From assembly GCF_963548695.1 (NCBI RefSeq), contig NZ_CAUUWA010000018.1, positions 1 to 41,575 of the forward strand: a stretch of 41,575 nucleotides of DNA, in the 5' to 3' direction. Origin of the DNA: an uncultured Fretibacterium sp. Its GTDB lineage: Bacteria; Synergistota; Synergistia; Synergistales; Aminobacteriaceae. How positions within the stretch are numbered: the first letter of the stretch is position 1; each line of letters opens with the position of its first letter. The notes below the pieces were generated by a model. That model did not search any database. It was not told the origin of the DNA and saw only the letters and a program-made list of their open reading frames with translations. This document shows positions 32,474-40,547 of this stretch, piece after piece. The translations under genes were made by a program, and so were the position numbers.

Positions 32474-33877
32474 ATGGCGAAAGGGTCGAAGAGGGTCGTA
32501 GTCATAGGCGGAGGGACCGGGGGGTACGTCGCCGCACTGCGCGCCGCGCAGCTGGGGGCCTCCGTCATCCTCGTGGAGAAGAACGCCCTGGGAGGGACAT
32601 GCCTCAACAGGGGCTGCATTCCGACCAAGGTCCTGCTCCACACGGCGGAGCTGGCCTCTGCCGCCCGGGAGGGGGAACCCCTCGGGCTCTTCGTCAAGGA
32701 GGCCCGCGTCGATTGGAGTGTGTTGATGCGGCATAAGGAGGAGGTTGTCGCACGCCTCGTCGAGGGGGTCGGCTTCCTTCTGGGGGCCAATGGGGTGGAG
32801 GTCGTCCAGGGGAATGCGGTCTTCCGCTCTCCCGGGGAGGTCGCAGTCACGCAGGAGGACGGCACGGTGCGGTCTCTGTCGGCCGATGCCTTCATCGTCG
32901 CCACGGGCTCCGTCCCCGCGCTGCCGCCCGTTCCCGGGTTCGACCTGCCCGGAATCCTCACCAGCGATGGAGTCCTGGGGCTGGAGATGTTACCCAAGTC
33001 CATTCTGCTCGTCGGAGGCGGGGTTATTGGCATCGAGTTCGCCTCCATATTCTCCGCTCTGGGCGTCGAGGTCACCGTCGTCGAGATGCTGCCGGAGATA
33101 CTGCCAAACCTGGACGTCGAGCTCGTGGGGTACCTCAGGCAGATACTGGAGGCCCGTGGCATCCGCTTCCTGACCTCCGCGACGGTCAAGTCGGTCCGCG
33201 CCTCGGGCAGTGGGTACGCGACGGCCGTCACGGCGGGCGTGGAGGAGGAGATCGTCACGGAGAAGGTCTTCGTCTGCACGGGACGCCGTCCCTTCACCCG
33301 GGGACTCGGGCTCGAGGAGATCGGGGTCCGGACCGACCGGGGGGGGATTGCGGTCGACGAGCGGATGAGGACCAGCGTGCCCGGCATCCACGCCATAGGG
33401 GACTGTGCCTCGCCCATCATGCTGGCACATGTCGCCTCGGCCGAGGGGGAGGTCGCCGCGGAGGTCATCATGGGGCTCAGGGCGGCCATGGACTACCGTG
33501 TCGTCCCGAGCGCCGTCTACACCACGCCCGAGCTCGCGGGGGTGGGCCGTACGGAGGAGGAGCTGACGCGGTCCGGTTGGGACTTCACCGTAGGACGCTT
33601 CCCCATGAACTCCAACGCCAAGGCCCTGATCGCGGGGATGCCCGACGGGATGGTCAAGGTTATCTCGGACAGGGAAACGGGCGAGATCCTGGGCATGCAC
33701 GTCCTGGGCCCCAGGGCCACGGACCTGATTGCGGAGGGCGCGCTTGCCATGAGGTCCGAGCTGACCGTCGACGAGATCGTCGCCACGATCCACGCACACC
33801 CCACCCTCGGCGAGGCGGTCAGGGAGGCGTCGCTGGATGTCCTGGACAGGGCCCTGCACCTGCCGCCGAAGGGATAG
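32474..33877 (+). CDS. lpd: Dihydrolipoamide dehydrogenase (E3)
   Basis: 467 residues with GGGAGGAAGG upstream, 39 bp after the response regulator. E3 reoxidises the lipoyl group of E2 with FAD and NAD. The FAD motif is VVVIGGGTGGYVAALRAAQL. The redox-active disulfide is Cys43/Cys48 in GGTCLNRGCIPTKVLL. The NAD motif is ILLVGGGVIGIEFASIFSAL, FAD phosphate contacts are in IHAIGDCASP, and the active-site His is in IHAHPTLGEAVREAS. No extra lipoyl domain is fused. Together with the divergent acoA-B-C genes it completes the complex. It ends just before a terminator. Confidence 0.95.
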   Translation: MAKGSKRVVVIGGGTGGYVAALRAAQLGASVILVEKNALGGTCLNRGCIPTKVLLHTAELASAAREGEPLGLFVKEARVDWSVLMRHKEEVVARLVEGVGFLLGANGVEVVQGNAVFRSPGEVAVTQEDGTVRSLSADAFIVATGSVPALPPVPGFDLPGILTSDGVLGLEMLPKSILLVGGGVIGIEFASIFSALGVEVTVVEMLPEILPNLDVELVGYLRQILEARGIRFLTSATVKSVRASGSGYATAVTAGVEEEIVTEKVFVCTGRRPFTRGLGLEEIGVRTDRGGIAVDERMRTSVPGIHAIGDCASPIMLAHVASAEGEVAAEVIMGLRAAMDYRVVPSAVYTTPELAGVGRTEEELTRSGWDFTVGRFPMNSNAKALIAGMPDGMVKVISDRETGEILGMHVLGPRATDLIAEGALAMRSELTVDEIVATIHAHPTLGEAVREASLDVLDRALHLPPKG

Positions 33878-33942
33878 AGGGCGAGGAAAACAGGAGGCCG
33901 GCATCCGCATCCAAGTCAAAAGCGGCCGCTTGCCATCTTATC

Positions 33943-33984
33943 GAAATCCCCCTCGAGTCCCTGACGGACCCGAGGGGGATTTTC
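33943..33984. terminator. Terminator after lpd (related to 10635-10693)
   Basis: Arms AAATCCCCCTCGAGTCC (33944-33960) and GGACCCGAGGGGGATTT (33966-33982), with one A-C mismatch, flank a short loop CTGAC. It shares its stem and the sequence after it (CCACAGCGCAGCGTTTGCGC) with the terminator region after adhE. Further on, 34056-34085 repeats about 30 bases of the LysR gene end (23537-23566). Nothing else is seen up to 34123. Confidence 0.82.
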
Positions 33985-34123
33985 CCTGACGGTGTCCACA
34001 GCGCAGCGTTTGCGCCAGCGGCTTCAGGGAGTTGCGGCAGATCGCGGCAATGCGCCCGCACGCCGAGGCCATTCGGGCGGGTCGGCGGGCAATCGGGAAG
34101 TCAGCGAAGGCCGTGTCGCAGCA

Positions 34124-34744
34124 TCAGTAATGCAGGCTGAAAAGATGCCCTATCACGATCACCAAAATAAAAAGGCCGAGTACATCCACTCGAATCAAAC
34201 GATGAAGGACCTCGTCGGTCACCTCAAGCAGCCAGACCCCCTCCTCCTTTGAGAACCGAGCGGATGGGCATTTTTTGACCTCTCGGACATAGGCCCATGA
34301 CGCCCAACCATGATTAAAAGCAAGAAAAAAGAAAATAAAAAGCCCCAGGAATGCAAGCTCCTGATTGAGGTTCTCAATTTTACGTTTGTCCATGAAAAGT
34401 TTCAAATAGCTTGCAGCAAAAGTCCCTATTGCAACATCAAAGCCGATAAGCCAGCTACGCCGGGTCTCCAGAATCGTCAAAATCGACGTACCCCAGGCCT
34501 GGATTGAGGTTTTATCTCCAGATTCTATGGGTTTTGAGGGGAAAGGTTTGCAATGAAAATAATACCACCCAGTTACTATGACGACAAAGAGCCCTCCCCA
34601 CAAAAGAATATGGGCCAACAGATTGATTAACCAATTTGGCTTTGCTAATATTGCAACGATCATCAGCAGCGATACCACAATCAAAATCAACCCTAATCCG
34701 CGTTTGCTGCAAATCCACTCTAACCACTTGCACTTTCCGTCCAT
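34124..34744 (-). CDS. Small membrane protein of unknown function
   Basis: 206 residues with GGGAGGTG about nine bases upstream. I do not recognise the family. Five hydrophobic stretches are visible: LGLILIVVSLLMIVAILA, LAHILLWGGLFVVIVTGWYY, SWLIGFDVAIGTFAASYL, LAFLGLFIFFFLAFNHGWA and DVLGLFILVIVIGHLFSL. A soluble loop (about 145-185) holds VREVKKCPSARFSKEEGVWL. Base composition is more AT-rich than the neighbours, which suggests separate origin. It is in the same direction as, and 141 bp from, the secreted coiled-coil genes. Confidence 0.7.
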   Translation of the reverse strand: MDGKCKWLEWICSKRGLGLILIVVSLLMIVAILAKPNWLINLLAHILLWGGLFVVIVTGWYYFHCKPFPSKPIESGDKTSIQAWGTSILTILETRRSWLIGFDVAIGTFAASYLKLFMDKRKIENLNQELAFLGLFIFFFLAFNHGWASWAYVREVKKCPSARFSKEEGVWLLEVTDEVLHRLIRVDVLGLFILVIVIGHLFSLHY

Positions 34745-34885
34745 CTTCTGTCACACCTCCCAAATCGTGTACTCGTATTAAACGCACTGTCTTCGGAATG
34801 CTCCACGTTCCGGTCCACTCCATCTCGCGTCCAGAAAAGTCCTTCCTATGTTATATATCATAACCCGGCTTCTCCCGTCCGCCGG

Positions 34886-35626
34886 TCACAGAAGCTTTAT
34901 GCAGACCCAAATAACAAGGCCTCCGTTCCAGATACTCTGATCCAGGTTGACCAAATTCGCGCCCGGCCGCCTGGCCATTACGGCGAGCCTCTCCAGGGTC
35001 GACTCGTCCTCGCCTGCCAGGTCGTAGCCCACCAACCACCTGTCATCCTCGAGGACGTAGAAATGGCAGGTCTCGTCGAAGGTTTCGGGCGCATCCAGGT
35101 ATTTGCCCAGTATGTTCCTGACGGCCAGGGGGTCGTGGTTGACCTTATCCCTAAAGTTTGCGTAGTCCACCTTAGCGGAGTCCACCCTAGTGGAGTCCTC
35201 CCTAATGGGCATTATCTCGTAGAGATAATACATGAATGCGGCGTTTTTCATGGTGCGAAGGAGGGAGATGATCCGTTGGACCTCCTCGGTGGACTGCATT
35301 TCTCGCAGCATGGCCGCGTTGCCGACGGCCGACGGCTGCGTACCTCCAGCCTCCCCTTTTTGCGGGACGTTTCCACGCACTAAGGCCAGTTCCTCCCTCA
35401 GGGAGGCTATCTCCCGTCTCAGGGCTGCGTTATCCTCCGATGCGGCAGCGATGGTAGCGGCAAAGGATTCCGCCATGCTCCTCAGTACCTCCGGGTCGAT
35501 GTCCTTCCGGGGGTCCACCCCCTCCTCCGCGGCACGGGCGGCACGCAGAGGAAGCGGGCTGGCCGGAAGAAAAGAGAACAGAAGGAAACAGAGCAGAAAA
35601 ATGAACGTTCCTGTTTTGGTCCTCAT
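34886..35626 (-). CDS. Secreted coiled-coil protein, paralogue 1
   Basis: 246 residues from the ATG at 35626 (GGAGG nine bases upstream). Unknown family. The signal peptide is MRTKTGTFIFLLCFLLFSFL, cleaved near residue 33. A short heptad region follows (EDNAALRREIASLREELALV). The C-terminal domain (about 105-246) contains DPLAVRNILGKYLDAPETFD, CHFYVLEDDRWLVGYDLAG and ANLVNLDQSIWNGGLVIWV. The same domain recurs in the two genes upstream. Compared with paralogue 2 it has about ten extra residues around STRVDSAKVDYAN, encoded by a 15-bp tandem repeat (about 35160-35210). Probably located outside the cytoplasmic membrane; no enzymatic motif is visible. Confidence 0.75.
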   Translation of the reverse strand: MRTKTGTFIFLLCFLLFSFLPASPLPLRAARAAEEGVDPRKDIDPEVLRSMAESFAATIAAASEDNAALRREIASLREELALVRGNVPQKGEAGGTQPSAVGNAAMLREMQSTEEVQRIISLLRTMKNAAFMYYLYEIMPIREDSTRVDSAKVDYANFRDKVNHDPLAVRNILGKYLDAPETFDETCHFYVLEDDRWLVGYDLAGEDESTLERLAVMARRPGANLVNLDQSIWNGGLVIWVCIKLL

Positions 35627-35679
35627 GATCAAATTCCTCCTTATTGATCCGAATTAATCCAGCTTCTCCCGTCCGCCGG

Positions 35680-36375
35680 TCACCGCACCTTCATGCAGAT
35701 AACAAGCCCTCCGTTCCAGACGCTCTGATCCAGGTTGACCAAATTCGCGCCCGGCTGTCTGGCCATCGCGGCGAGCCTCTCCAGGGTCGACTTGTCCTCA
35801 CCCGCCAGGTCGTAACCCACCAACCACTGATTGTCATTGAGGACGTAGAAATGGCAGCTCTCGTCGTATGTCGCGGGTACATCCAGGTATTTGCCCAGTA
35901 TGTTCCTGACGGCCAGGGGATCGCCGTTGACCTTCTCCCGAAAGCGTGTGGGGTCCTCCATGATGGAACCCAGCTCCTCGGCATAAAAGATGACCGCGGC
36001 GGATTTCATGGTGCGCAGGAGGGAGCGGATCTGGCTGGCCCTCTCGGCAGACTGCATTTCGCGCAGCATGGCCGCGTTGCCAGCGGCCGGCTTCTGCTGC
36101 GTACCTCCAGTCTCTCCTTTTTTCGGAGCAGCCCCGCGCAACGAGGCCAGTTCCTCCCTCAGGGAGGCTATCTCCCGTCTCAGGGCCGCGTTGTCCTCCG
36201 ATGTTGCGGCGATGGTCGTAGCAAAGGATTCCACCATGCTCCTCAGGGCCTCCAGGTCGATGTCTTTCCGAGTCTCCGCTCCGTCGCAGAGGGCCGGGAG
36301 CAAAAGGACACAGGCCACAAGCGTACCGACAAACCCCACACGGGTTCCCGTTTTTCTTTTCATCGTCTTGAACAT
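35680..36375 (-). CDS. Secreted coiled-coil protein, paralogue 2
   Basis: 231 residues, start supported by AGGAGG. An N-terminal export signal (VGFVGTLVACVLLLPALCDG, cleavage near residue 33) could alternatively be read as a lipobox around Cys22 or Cys30. The heptad stretch EDNAALRREIASLREELASL is almost identical to paralogue 1. The C-terminal domain (DPLAVRNILGKYLDVPATYD, CHFYVLNDNQWLVGYDLAG, LVNLDQSVWNGGLVICMKV) is nearly the same too. The two are a recent tandem duplication, 53 bp apart. The function is unknown. The paired middle segments differ by small insertions, which suggests continuing divergence. Confidence 0.78.
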   Translation of the reverse strand: MFKTMKRKTGTRVGFVGTLVACVLLLPALCDGAETRKDIDLEALRSMVESFATTIAATSEDNAALRREIASLREELASLRGAAPKKGETGGTQQKPAAGNAAMLREMQSAERASQIRSLLRTMKSAAVIFYAEELGSIMEDPTRFREKVNGDPLAVRNILGKYLDVPATYDESCHFYVLNDNQWLVGYDLAGEDKSTLERLAAMARQPGANLVNLDQSVWNGGLVICMKVR

Positions 36376-36414
36376 CGCTTTATCCTCCTACTCAATCAAA
36401 TTCAAATTTCGTCC

Positions 36415-37581
36415 TCACGAGCCCTTCGGCACGTGAAAGTTTACGGGCATATAGATGACGTCCCCGCCCTTCCAGGGATGGAGATTCCCGTCGAGCAGGG
36501 TGTCCCCGTACTGGAGTCTCCGCCGGGGCCGGGCCAGCTCCGCTCGGACCTCCCCGGACTCGTGCGACACGTCGACCCCTACGGCCCAGTCCCACTCGTT
36601 GAATATCCGGACCGTGCCGATTCCATCAAACTTGCTCTTTGCCCTGCCGTCCAGGTATTCTCCCATGCGCGACCTGATGAAGGCCACGGGGTCCGCGTTG
36701 ATCTGCCGCGCGATGGCGCGGTGCTGCGCCGTACCCATGTCGTAGGCGTAGTGGCTGTCGTAGGCGGCTGAGGCCGCCTTGCGCAGGACATCCAGGTGCG
36801 TGAGGATTTCGTCCGCCCGGTACCCGGCCCGGTCCGCCAGGGAGTCGGCATCGCTCTGGCTGCTGCCTTGGTTCGCGACGAGCAGGCCGTACATGCTCAT
36901 GAGCAACCCCAGCGCGGTCCTGTCCCCGACAGGCAGCCCGGACAATGCCTCCTTCATGTCCGCGGCTCCGTTTGGGGCCGGCGAATCGTCCGAGGCCGGA
37001 ACATCCGCCGAGGCGAAGAGAGCCGGTGACGGCTCCGGGGAGACGCTCAGCATGCGCTCCAGGCTCAGCCGAAGGACCTCCAGGTCGGCGCGGAAGTTGC
37101 GCATCTCTCCAAGGAGCGCCTCGTTTTCCGCACCCAGGCCCTTCACCTTTTCGGAGAGCGCCTTGTTCTCCGCGCTCAAAGCCCGCATCTCCTTCAAAAG
37201 TTCGATGTCCCGATATTCCCGCAGCTCGGAAAACTCCTTCCGAAGCAGGTTCCTTTCCTCCTCACGCAGGGACTTCAGTTCCTCCGATATGGCCTTGCGT
37301 TCCTCGTCCCGGAGGTCCTTCAGCTCGTTTCGGATGGACAAGCCCCCCTCCGAGCGGATGGCCTTGAGCTCATCCAGCAGGACCTTCTTGTCCTCGGAGG
37401 CCGCCACAAAGATCACCGTCATGTAATCCAGCATCCACCGCATCGTCTTCAGCTGCCGCAGTACCGCATCCATCTGGGGGTCCGCCCCCTTGTTGTCCGC
37501 GGCACGGGCGGCACACGAAAGAGGCGGGCCGAACAGAAGGAAACACAACAGAAAAACGAACGTCATCGCCTTGGTTCTCAC
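36415..37581 (-). CDS. Secreted coiled-coil protein, long paralogue 3
   Basis: 388 residues from a GTG at 37581 (GGGAGGG eight bases upstream). This start gives VRTKAMTFVFLLCFLLFGPP, a signal peptide that mirrors paralogue 1; the open frame further upstream has no ribosome site. A long coiled coil (about 55-205) rich in Glu, Lys and Leu includes SIRNELKDLRDEERKAISEE. A Pro/Ala/Ser linker follows. The C-terminal domain (about 230-388) has the layout of the smaller paralogues: DPVAFIRSRMGEYLDG, then WDWAVGVDV, then HPWKGGDVIYMPVNFHV. It is first in the row, 39 bp before paralogue 2, so the three likely form an operon. The role is unknown, perhaps in an envelope structure. Confidence 0.75.
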   Translation of the reverse strand: MRTKAMTFVFLLCFLLFGPPLSCAARAADNKGADPQMDAVLRQLKTMRWMLDYMTVIFVAASEDKKVLLDELKAIRSEGGLSIRNELKDLRDEERKAISEELKSLREEERNLLRKEFSELREYRDIELLKEMRALSAENKALSEKVKGLGAENEALLGEMRNFRADLEVLRLSLERMLSVSPEPSPALFASADVPASDDSPAPNGAADMKEALSGLPVGDRTALGLLMSMYGLLVANQGSSQSDADSLADRAGYRADEILTHLDVLRKAASAAYDSHYAYDMGTAQHRAIARQINADPVAFIRSRMGEYLDGRAKSKFDGIGTVRIFNEWDWAVGVDVSHESGEVRAELARPRRRLQYGDTLLDGNLHPWKGGDVIYMPVNFHVPKGS

Positions 37582-37836
37582 GACAAAATCCCTCCCTTGC
37601 AATATTCCGTCTTGACCCTCAACGGGCCTGTGCTTTCTCCAGCATAACATAACCCGCCGCTGCCGGGGACAAAAGATTCCAGCCTGCAAACTTTTTCCTC
37701 CGAAGATTCCGGGCCGGGAGCTCCGGAGTCGGTTCGCACCCATCCGTATCCTTTCCGTCCCCCTTCTCCCCAAAGCGATATATAATGACAAGGATGCTTG
37801 AAAAAAAGGATGCTTGAAAAACCGGAGGGGAAATTC

Positions 37837-38817
37837 ATGAGACGAACTTTGAACCTCGCCGCGCTGCTGGCGATGACGTTCTGTTTTGCCGTTTCGGCCC
37901 GGGCGGAGCCGCTCCTGCTCTACACCTCCCAGCCCGACGGGGACGTCCGGACCCTGGTCGAGGCGTTCGCGGAGAGCTGCCCGGGCGTCGAGGTCCGCGT
38001 GTTCCGCTCGGGCACGGAGGAGGTGGTGAGCAAGGTCCTGGCGGAGAGGATGACCGGACGGGTGCAGGCCGACCTCCTTCTGCTCGCCGACGCCGTGACG
38101 TTCGAGCGCCTGAAGGCCGAGGGGGTCCTGGCCGTCTACCGCTCCCCCGAGGCGTCCGCGCTGCCCGACTCCGTGCAGGACCCCGACGGGACCTACTGCG
38201 GGACGAAGGTGCTCGCCACGGTCCTTCTCTTCAACACGTCCGCGGGAAAGGCCGTCGAGCCCACGTGGAAGGCGCTCCTCGACCCGGAGAACGCCGACAG
38301 GGCCATGATCGCGAGCCCGCTCTACTCGGGGGCCGCGGCCTACCAGCTCGGCGTCCTGACCCGTTCGGAGGGCTTCGGCTGGGAGTTTTACGAGGGGATG
38401 AAGGCGAACGCCGTGGCGGTCGGCAAGGGCAACGGGAGCATCATCACCGCGGTGACGGGCGGGGACAGGCTCTTCGGCCCCGTCGTGGACTACATGGCCC
38501 GGCGCGCCAAGGCCAAGGGCTCGCCCGTCGACTACGTCTACCCCGAGGAGGGCTCGCCCGTCATCACGGAGCCGGTGGGCATCGTCGCCCGGGAGGAAGT
38601 TCGCGGCGAGGCGAAGCGCTTCGTGGACTTTCTCCTCTCCGAAAAGGGACAGGCGCTCTTCTCCGGGATGGGGTACGTCCCCGTGCGCCGCGGCGTCCCC
38701 GTTCCCGACGGGCTGCTCGGCATCGACCAGGTGACGGTCCTGAGCGCCGACTCCGCCATGCTGATCCGGGAGCGCGAGGGCGACAAGGCCCGGTTCTCGG
38801 AGCTTTTCGGCTATTGA
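37837..38817 (+). CDS. Ferric-iron ABC transporter substrate-binding protein (FbpA type)
   Basis: 326 residues from the ATG at 37837 (GGAGGGG upstream; an earlier in-frame ATG was rejected). Signal peptide RRTLNLAALLAMTFCFAVSA with cleavage after ARA. The mature start EPLLLYTSQPDGDVRTLVEA is typical of the iron(III)/AfuA-FbpA-type binding proteins. Also present are ADLLLLADAVTFERLKAEGV, MIASPLYSGAAAYQLGVLT and PVGIVAREEVRGEAKRFVDF. A phosphonate, sugar-phosphate or thiamine ligand cannot be excluded, as these share the fold. A 15-base unit (AAGGATGCTTGAAAA) is repeated just upstream (about 37791-37822). It is first of a three-gene operon. Confidence 0.88.
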   Translation: MRRTLNLAALLAMTFCFAVSARAEPLLLYTSQPDGDVRTLVEAFAESCPGVEVRVFRSGTEEVVSKVLAERMTGRVQADLLLLADAVTFERLKAEGVLAVYRSPEASALPDSVQDPDGTYCGTKVLATVLLFNTSAGKAVEPTWKALLDPENADRAMIASPLYSGAAAYQLGVLTRSEGFGWEFYEGMKANAVAVGKGNGSIITAVTGGDRLFGPVVDYMARRAKAKGSPVDYVYPEEGSPVITEPVGIVAREEVRGEAKRFVDFLLSEKGQALFSGMGYVPVRRGVPVPDGLLGIDQVTVLSADSAMLIREREGDKARFSELFGY

Positions 38818-40547
38818 GGACGGCCTTGCCCGAGTACGCCCTGCGGGAGGGCTGGGGACGCTTTTCGCTGCGGCGTTTTCCCGGCGGATGGAGCGTTGCC
38901 CTCCCGCTCTTCTTTTTCTTCGTCCTTCCCTTCCTGCGCCTCTTCTGGCTGAGCGTGTGGAGCGACGGCGGCCCGACCCTGGGGCTCTACGCGGACCTGG
39001 CGGCCTCCGAACGCGTGCGTGCGGGCATCCTCAACACCATCGGCATCGTCGGGGCCTCGACGCTCCTCGCGTCCTCCGTAGGGCTCGTTCAGGCATGGCT
39101 CATCGCCCACACCGACATCCGGGGGAAGAGGATTCTGGAGGGGCTCTTCATCATGCCGTTCGTCATCCCGTCCTACATCACCTCTCTGGCCTGGGCGCGC
39201 TTCGCCGGCCCGGGCGGGTTCCTGGCCCAGTTCACCGGGTGGAACGTCCCCTCGGCCTACAGCTGGCAGGGGATCGTCGGGGTCATGGGGATCTGCCACG
39301 CGCCCCTGGCCTTCCTATTCTGCCTGAACGCGCTCCGGAAGGTTCCGCGCGAGGCCGAATGGGCGGCCCGCTGCTCCGGCGCCGGACCGTGGAGGACCTT
39401 CCGGTCCGTCACCGTTCCCTCCGCCCTTCCCGGCATCGTGGGCGGGGCCATGACCGTGCTCCTCGCGGGCCTGGACAACTTCGGGATCCCCGCCTTCCTG
39501 GGGGCGCGCAAGAACATCAACGTGCTGAGCACCCTCATCTACCAGGAGGTCGTCGGGTTCGGTCCCTCCGCCTTTGGGCGTGCGGCGGCCCTGTCCGTGA
39601 TGCTGGGCGGGCTCGCCCTCCTGAGCTGCGCCGCACTGTGGCGCTTCCTGCGCCGTGGGGAGGTGCTGGAGAGCCTCGTGCCCGACCGTCAGCCCCGCTG
39701 CGAGCTCGGACGCCTCCGTCCCTGGGTCGAGGGGCTGCTCTGGGCCTTCGTCGCGCTGACCTCGCTCCTGCCCCTCGCGTCCATGCTGGCGGCCTCCCTG
39801 CTCAGGGCGTGGGGCCTGAGCTTCGCAACGGCAAACCTCTCCCTGGACAACTTCGCCTTCCTCCTTGGCGACCCCAAGGCCCTGGGGGCCCTGGGCAACA
39901 GTTTCCGGCTCGCCCTGTTCACGGGGGTGTGCGCGATCTTCATCGGCTCGGCCGTCGCCTGGGGAAGGGTGCGGCGTCCGGGGATCGCGTTCCGGTTCGC
40001 CGAGGTGGCCCTCTCGCTGCCGTTCGTCCTGCCCGGGACGGTCTTCGCCCTGGCGATGATCCTGGCGTGGGTGGAGCCCCTGCCGGGCTGGCGCCCCGGG
40101 ATCTACGGCACCACGACCCTGCTGGCCATCGCCTACGTCGTGCGCTTCAGCGTTCTGCAGTTCCGCGCCAGTGCAAGCGCGCTGCAGCAGGTGGACCGTT
40201 CCGTGGAGGAGGCCGCCAGCGTCTGCGGGGCCGGGCGATGGGCCTGTTGGCGCCGCATTCTCATCCCCCTGATCTCCTCCGGGCTCCTCTCCGGTTTCTT
40301 CATGACGACGGCCCATGCGCTGACGGAGCTCACGGTCTCCTCCATCCTGGGGGCCCTGGGGGCGGAGACCGTGGGCATGGTGGTTCTGAACTTCGAGCAG
40401 GCGGGGGACGTCGCCCTTTCCTGCGCCTTTTCGGTGCTCGTCCTGGGGCTTCTCGCCCTTCTGCTCCTGGTGGGGCTGGCGCTGCGCCGGTGGGTGAACC
40501 GATACGAACGAGTGAACCGATATGAAAGAAAGGAAGTCGGCGTATGA
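38814..40547 (+). CDS. Ferric-iron ABC transporter permease (FbpB type, double unit)
   Basis: 577 residues if it begins at the TTG (38814) that overlaps the stop of the binding-protein gene. No ATG is available before the first membrane segment, and a TTG at 38826 is also possible. The protein has two fused permease units of about six membrane segments each. The EAA loops are EAEWAARCSGAGPWRTFRSV (first half) and EEAASVCGAGRWACWRRILI (second half). NVLSTLIYQEVVGFGPSAFG is typical of FbpB/AfuB proteins. The C-terminus carries a short duplicated VNRYER unit. It overlaps the ATPase gene by four bases. Confidence 0.9.
   Translation: MRTALPEYALREGWGRFSLRRFPGGWSVALPLFFFFVLPFLRLFWLSVWSDGGPTLGLYADLAASERVRAGILNTIGIVGASTLLASSVGLVQAWLIAHTDIRGKRILEGLFIMPFVIPSYITSLAWARFAGPGGFLAQFTGWNVPSAYSWQGIVGVMGICHAPLAFLFCLNALRKVPREAEWAARCSGAGPWRTFRSVTVPSALPGIVGGAMTVLLAGLDNFGIPAFLGARKNINVLSTLIYQEVVGFGPSAFGRAAALSVMLGGLALLSCAALWRFLRRGEVLESLVPDRQPRCELGRLRPWVEGLLWAFVALTSLLPLASMLAASLLRAWGLSFATANLSLDNFAFLLGDPKALGALGNSFRLALFTGVCAIFIGSAVAWGRVRRPGIAFRFAEVALSLPFVLPGTVFALAMILAWVEPLPGWRPGIYGTTTLLAIAYVVRFSVLQFRASASALQQVDRSVEEAASVCGAGRWACWRRILIPLISSGLLSGFFMTTAHALTELTVSSILGALGAETVGMVVLNFEQAGDVALSCAFSVLVLGLLALLLLVGLALRRWVNRYERVNRYERKEVGV

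Noticed and set aside
36415..37791. Longer start for secreted paralogue 3
   Set aside because: The upstream part has no ribosome site and no export signal at its N-terminus, while the GTG at 37581 gives a proper signal peptide like that of paralogue 1.
38265..38813. Longer version of the iron permease, extended upstream
   Set aside because: The extension lies inside the binding-protein gene in another frame and is arginine/glycine-rich without membrane segments.
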